64,000 bases of DNA from Brotaphodocola catenula (lineage in GTDB: Bacteria > Bacillota > Clostridia > Lachnospirales > Lachnospiraceae). This document shows, piece by piece, positions 60,390-64,000 of the stretch. A model generated the notes under the pieces. That model searched no databases. It saw only the letters and a list, made by a program, of their open reading frames with translations, and was not told where the DNA came from. The position numbers and the translations under genes were made by a program. The stretch covers positions 1 to 64,000 of the forward strand of contig JAJEPU010000008.1 of assembly GCA_020686985.1 (NCBI GenBank), given 5' to 3'. Every line of letters starts with the position of its first letter. Within the stretch, counting starts at the first letter, position 1.

Positions 60390-61082
60390 TCAGCATGCCT
60401 GAATTAAAGCGCGGGTCAGGCGAACGCTGTGAAGCACTGCCAGTCTCTCAAACTCAGCATAATCCATAGATGCGCTGTCATCTGCCTTATCGGAAATCGC
60501 GCGCACAATCAGAAACGGAACATGGTTTAAATATGATGCCTGTGCAATCGCAGCGCCCTCCATCTCTGTGCAGTATCCATCAAAAGTCTCAATCAGCCAT
60601 TTCTTCTTCTCTTTGCTGGAAATGAACTGGTCACCGGTCAGAACGCGTCCCTCAAATACAGCGAGTTCCGGATTTACTTTATGGCAACATTCCTTTGCGA
60701 GTGCACGGAGCTTCTCATCTGCCGGAAATGCCTGTACATCCATCTGCGGGATCTTTCCCAGCGGGTATCCAAATGTTGTCGCATCGACATCATGCTGGAT
60801 TGCATCTGTGGATAATACCATATCTCCAATGTTAATTTCTGCATGCAGGGAACCTGCAATTCCTGTATTTACAATTCCGTCAACACCGAAACGGTCCACG
60901 AGAATCTGAACGCAAACTCCTGCATTTACTTTGCCGATTCCAGATCTCACGACAACAGTCATCTTTTCGCCGATTCTTCCCTTATAAAATTCCATTCCGG
61001 CAATTTTGGTCACTTCCGGACATGCCATATCCTGCTTTAACTGCTCTACTTCTTCTGCCATTGCACCGATAATTCCTAACAT
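60390..61082 (-). CDS. mtnN: 5'-methylthioadenosine/S-adenosylhomocysteine nucleosidase
   Basis: A 230-residue Pfs enzyme. It has GIIGAMAEEVEQLK at the N terminus, SGIGKVNAGV, NTGIAGSLH, the catalytic Glu region CTEMEGAAIAQ and AISDKADDSA with the proton-donating Asp. It recycles by-products of SAM and, in some bacteria, starts autoinducer-2 synthesis; no luxS is nearby. GGGAG precedes the ATG. Confidence 0.95.
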   Translation of the reverse strand: MLGIIGAMAEEVEQLKQDMACPEVTKIAGMEFYKGRIGEKMTVVVRSGIGKVNAGVCVQILVDRFGVDGIVNTGIAGSLHAEINIGDMVLSTDAIQHDVDATTFGYPLGKIPQMDVQAFPADEKLRALAKECCHKVNPELAVFEGRVLTGDQFISSKEKKKWLIETFDGYCTEMEGAAIAQASYLNHVPFLIVRAISDKADDSASMDYAEFERLAVLHSVRLTRALIQAC

Positions 61083-61223
61083 GGTCTTTTCTCCCTTTTC
61101 TTTTTTCTTTACTAAAGTTTCTTTTTTGCTAAATTTTCTTCTTGGTTAAACTTTCTTTTTTGCTTTTGATTGCATTTCGTTATAGGGTTATGGGGTGCTC
61201 CGACGGTTGAATAAAATTCATGC

Positions 61224-61318
61224 GAACACGTTCTCACTCCGGGTTCATCGTAGCGGTGCATAAGACCGTAAAATACACGGTCTAAGCACCGACGATTCAC
61301 ACGGGTTCGCATTGAATC
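61224..61318. repeat. Nested hairpin element
   Basis: Outer arms ATGCGAACACG and CGGGTTCGCAT enclose ATCGT/ACGAT and an inner perfect-looking stem GGTGCATAAGACCGT/ACGGTCTAAGCACC. The GGTGCATAA start of the inner stem is the same as in repeat family A. It sits in the 630-base gap 61083-61713, which shows no gene. Confidence 0.65.
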
Positions 61319-61542
61319 TTTTCAGCCTCTGTCGCACCAATAAAACCTTCTCAACCACAAAATACATTCTGACACAAACCATAAATATTCTTGCACAACT
61401 ATAAACGATTCCCACTCATAAAACTCAGAGCTTTTTACTCAAACTCACTTCCATAAGAATCCCTTGCGCAATTCTGATCCATTCTCTTCATATCCTTCAA
61501 TCAGAAACACTGCGCATCCCATTATATCTACGAATTCTTCCC

Positions 61543-61571
61543 TTGACAATCTTTTTCGAGAATGACATAAT
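61543..61571 (+). promoter_or_regulatory. Promoter of the TSCPD gene
   Basis: TTGACA (61543-61548) and CATAAT (61566-61571) are 17 bases apart. The leader is about 135 bases. Confidence 0.75.
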
Positions 61572-61713
61572 GAAATTTAAGCAGTTCACTGCGAAAAATT
61601 ATCATTATCTTTCAAATATGCGTAATTTTCAAGAAAAACAACCCAAGTATCTTTGAAAAGTAATAGAAAAATATTTGAAGAAATTCATATCAACATACGG
61701 AGGAAAATAGATT

Positions 61714-61962
61714 ATGGTTTACAAGACTAGAGGCGTTTGTTCCAGAGAGATTCATTTTGATGTAAAAGATAATAAAGTAGTTAATGTACAGTATGTAGGC
61801 GGTTGCTCCGGAAATACTCAGGGTGTTGCTCGTCTGATCGAAGGTATGGACATTGACGAGGCAATCAGCCGTATCGAGGGCATCCATTGCGGTCCGCGTC
61901 CTACATCCTGCCCAGACCAGCTTGCACAGGCTTTAAAGCAGTATAAGGCAGCTCAGCAGTAA
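61714..61962 (+). CDS. TSCPD-domain protein (TIGR03905 family)
   Basis: An 82-residue protein. The TSCPD domain is read from GVCSREIHF, VGGCSGNTQGVARLIEGM and CGPRPTSCPDQLAQAL. The same domain forms the C-terminal zinc-binding tail of some ribonucleotide reductases; the stand-alone form has no proven role. GGAGG lies 10 bases before the start. A terminator follows, so it is a single-gene unit. Confidence 0.92.
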   Translation: MVYKTRGVCSREIHFDVKDNKVVNVQYVGGCSGNTQGVARLIEGMDIDEAISRIEGIHCGPRPTSCPDQLAQALKQYKAAQQ

Positions 61963-62021
61963 GATACTCTAATTAGGTCAGACCTGCTTGCCAAAGCATA
62001 TACGCTACACACCTATGCACA

Positions 62022-62070
62022 TAAAAAAATCTCCGTCGGATGAGTCATTTTCCGGCGGGGATTTTTTTAT
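62022..62070 (+). terminator. Terminator of the TSCPD gene
   Basis: Stem ATCTCCGTCGGA/TCCGGCGGGGAT (62029-62062), fully paired in RNA with G-U pairs, then TTTTTTTATTTT. Confidence 0.85.
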
Positions 62071-62140
62071 TTTAATCTTTCTTGTTACAACTATTCAAAT
62101 AAACTGTCTCTCACTACAAATTAGCAATTGTAGATAAATA

Positions 62141-62626
62141 TTATTCAAGATATAACGCTGCTGTTGCAGCTCTCCAGTTTTCACTACCCAAATCGTCACT
62201 AAATGCACCAAAGACACATCTCAAGCGATATTTTTCACCACGTTTCTGATTTGGAATATCATACGATACAATCGCTTTATTTAAGCTCTGATTCGGATAA
62301 TCCTCAGCAAGCCAGTCAAACTGTTTATGTGATACAGCAATCCAACTTCCCGTTGATACCTGGCGCTCCAGATAAACCCATATTATCAACTCATCCATAG
62401 CTTCATGACAAAGCAATTCTGCATAAGCTCCAATCGTTCCTTTTCCCTCATCAGTAATCTGGACATCCACAGATGAAATCAATCTTCCTCTTGTACTATT
62501 TAAAACTTCTATTGTTTCAATTCCCTGTTTTTTGGCATACTCATCAAATGCAAATGCCTGAAACTGCATCATCAAAGTCATAAAAATACATATAAAAATC
62601 CCATATAATTTTATTTTCTTTTTCAT
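62141..62626 (-). CDS. Secreted DUF6147-like protein
   Basis: A 161-residue protein with a signal peptide (about 1-27, QAFAFDEY) and a small beta-sandwich-like domain (GTIGAYAELLCHEAMDELII, IYLERQ-type strands, YRLRCVFGAF). It resembles the DUF6147 group of Lachnospiraceae; function unknown. It is more AT-rich than the genes left of it. It lies 25 bases after the DUF4367-like gene on the same strand. Confidence 0.6.
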   Translation of the reverse strand: MKKKIKLYGIFICIFMTLMMQFQAFAFDEYAKKQGIETIEVLNSTRGRLISSVDVQITDEGKGTIGAYAELLCHEAMDELIIWVYLERQVSTGSWIAVSHKQFDWLAEDYPNQSLNKAIVSYDIPNQKRGEKYRLRCVFGAFSDDLGSENWRAATAALYLE

Positions 62627-62651
62627 ACTACAACAATTATCCTTTCTACAA

Positions 62652-63998
62652 TCATTTGAATGTTAAGCCTTCGATCATTGCCTTAAACTCACCCTCACTT
62701 ACCATTCCAGATAAATAGTACTCTGCATCATTTTCTTCTATTTGCGCACTATATTCAATTAGATTATCCTGTAATATATTTCTTTCTATCACAACATTTC
62801 TATCAATCCATTTACTATATACTTCTAAAAATGGAATTCGATCGGATAATTTTGATTGAGATGCTTCTTTTGAAACTATTTTGTGTTCTTCTCTTAAATA
62901 AATATATTTATCTTTATATTGAAATTCAATAATCGCAATATTCCTTTTTACACTTAAACTTATAAATTTCATTCCATCCGGAATATGTTGAAGTTCTAAC
63001 ACCGGAATCCCTAACTCATCCTCAATCCTCTGATAAGCCATCTCCAAATTATCTGCTGTGTCCAGAACGGCATTATTCTTCATTACAAGATTCTGCTTTC
63101 CCACGATCGGATAAATCCCATAATTGTATTCTCGTTTTCCAGATGCCACTATTGTTCCACCGAAGACTGCAATGCCTGCTGCCACGGCGACGAGCAGAAC
63201 CTTCATGCGCTTTTTGTGGAAAATGGATTGGGATTTTCGGAATGATGGCGTTTCTTTTTTCACCTCCTCTGATATAACAACAGCCGGACTCGCTCCGTGT
63301 TTTTGCGATCCGGCTGTGACTGCCGGAGGCGTTTTGATGCTGACCGGATTGTCTGCTGTTCTTGTCTGTGTAGATGTCTTCTGGAATTCTTCTGTCCAAT
63401 CCTGAATTTTCATGATTTCTTCCGCTAAATCCAATACCTCGTCACGTTCCAAAAATGAATTTCTCGACTTTATTTCTATTGCTTTGGATTGGATTTTCGG
63501 ACCTCTTCGCCTTTTCGTGAAAATACACATCTTTTTCGGACAGAATGTTTGTCCATTCAAAGAACTTAAATTCTTTGCAAGACCATATCTTAGAATCTTT
63601 GATGAATCTTCCGTCATTGTTCTTACTGCTTCGCTTCTTCGCTCAAATTCATCTTCTGAAATCGGCTGAATTTTTGCTGCTTGAATTCGTTTCATCAAAT
63701 CTTGAAAACTGTCTGCAAGATCATCGTCATCCCCATCTGCATCCATGTCCGTCTCTCTTAGTTTTCCACCCATTTCAACGTTAGTTTTCTCTTTCGTTTC
63801 AAATGGCTTCTGATCATGGAGAAATGAATCTTCTGATGCCACAGACATATCAGACTCCTTAACCTCTTCTTCAGAAGTTAATCCACAGGCTTTTTCTCCT
63901 TCTTTGATCTCCTGCCAAAGTTTCCGCTCACTCCACTCTTCGAGATGCTTTAAAGAATTTAAGTCTACTCTTGTCTGACGGTGCCCGTTTCTGCTCAC
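62652..63998 (-). CDS. DUF4367-like membrane protein, 5' end probably outside the window
   Basis: At least 448 residues. A long acidic cytoplasmic region (with GDDDDLADS) is followed by a basic stretch (FTKRRRGPK), one membrane helix (about 265-285, VLLVAVAAGIAVFGGTIVA) and an extracellular C-terminal domain (about 320-448; ELQHIPDGMKFISLS, MIEGLTF) typical of DUF4367. Such proteins often act as anti-sigma factors or with them. The frame is open to the right edge, where the first codon is GTG, so the true start may lie beyond. Confidence 0.65.
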   Translation of the reverse strand: MSRNGHRQTRVDLNSLKHLEEWSERKLWQEIKEGEKACGLTSEEEVKESDMSVASEDSFLHDQKPFETKEKTNVEMGGKLRETDMDADGDDDDLADSFQDLMKRIQAAKIQPISEDEFERRSEAVRTMTEDSSKILRYGLAKNLSSLNGQTFCPKKMCIFTKRRRGPKIQSKAIEIKSRNSFLERDEVLDLAEEIMKIQDWTEEFQKTSTQTRTADNPVSIKTPPAVTAGSQKHGASPAVVISEEVKKETPSFRKSQSIFHKKRMKVLLVAVAAGIAVFGGTIVASGKREYNYGIYPIVGKQNLVMKNNAVLDTADNLEMAYQRIEDELGIPVLELQHIPDGMKFISLSVKRNIAIIEFQYKDKYIYLREEHKIVSKEASQSKLSDRIPFLEVYSKWIDRNVVIERNILQDNLIEYSAQIEENDAEYYLSGMVSEGEFKAMIEGLTFK

Positions 63999-64000
63999 TT

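Overview
This window looks like chromosomal DNA from a spore-forming Clostridia, most probably a Lachnospiraceae gut commensal. The evidence is gene content and signals: a class III fructose-bisphosphatase, MutS2, YhaM, the spore-associated YyaC and CwlD families, a zinc-type ribosomal protein S18, a TSCPD-domain protein, DUF951 and DUF5711 proteins, ECF transporter components, strong AGGAGG ribosome binding sites and sigma-A promoters. I found no phage, plasmid, CRISPR or integrative-element genes, and no tRNA. Species assignment is not possible from the sequence alone.

Layout. The left edge (1-400) holds three consensus promoters in tandem pointing left and a leader typical of an rRNA operon, whose genes lie outside the window. 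Up to 6.4 kb, on the minus strand, come a hydrolase, the rRNA methylase RlmD, a possible cysteine-peptidase-like protein, the exonuclease YhaM and an HtrA-like protein without a catalytic triad. mutS2 and a response regulator run rightwards (6.7-9.9 kb). A minus-strand envelope block follows (9.9-20.4 kb): FeoA, a sensor kinase bracketed by two related secreted proteins, a cytidylate-kinase-like protein, and an MMPL exporter with a large secreted coiled-coil partner and a CAP-like secreted protein. A divergent TetR regulator sits beside the last group. From 21.4 to 22.6 kb two near-identical small RNA genes flank a histidine phosphatase. From 23 to 38 kb come trmL, an aminotransferase with its Lrp regulator, a VanW protein, an exonuclease, dCMP deaminase, threonylcarbamoyl-AMP synthase, FMN-riboswitch-controlled ribU, fbp, cwlD, a metallophosphoesterase lipoprotein and a GH18 protein. 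From 38 to 50 kb come rpsF-ssb-rpsR, BirA-controlled bioY, redox and deacylase genes, a shikimate-kinase-like protein, a CBS-domain pyrophosphatase (ppaC) and glucokinase. From 50 to 64 kb come transketolase, DUF5711 and LysM envelope proteins, yyaC, several Lachnospiraceae-type proteins of unknown function, mtnN, a TSCPD protein, and a DUF6147/DUF4367-like pair cut by the right edge.

How genes work together. Central carbon genes (fbp, tkt, glcK, ppaC), translation and repair genes (rlmD, trmL, tsaC, rpsF-ssb-rpsR, mutS2, yhaM) and vitamin uptake (ribU, bioY) are interleaved with envelope proteins. Regulation visible in the DNA includes an FMN riboswitch with terminator, a BirA operator over the bioY promoter, a palindrome in the tetR leader, and many intrinsic terminators.

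The most unusual signal is between genes. A 10-bp-stem palindrome with loop CGCAATT occurs five times, each time joined to the T-tract of a minus-strand intrinsic terminator, with flanking arms that change together so that pairing is kept. It shares hairpin modules with a second, larger repeat family, giving a mosaic set of intergenic elements. The twin small RNAs at 21.5 and 22.5 kb, whose terminator stems differ by paired changes, are the second strongest lead.
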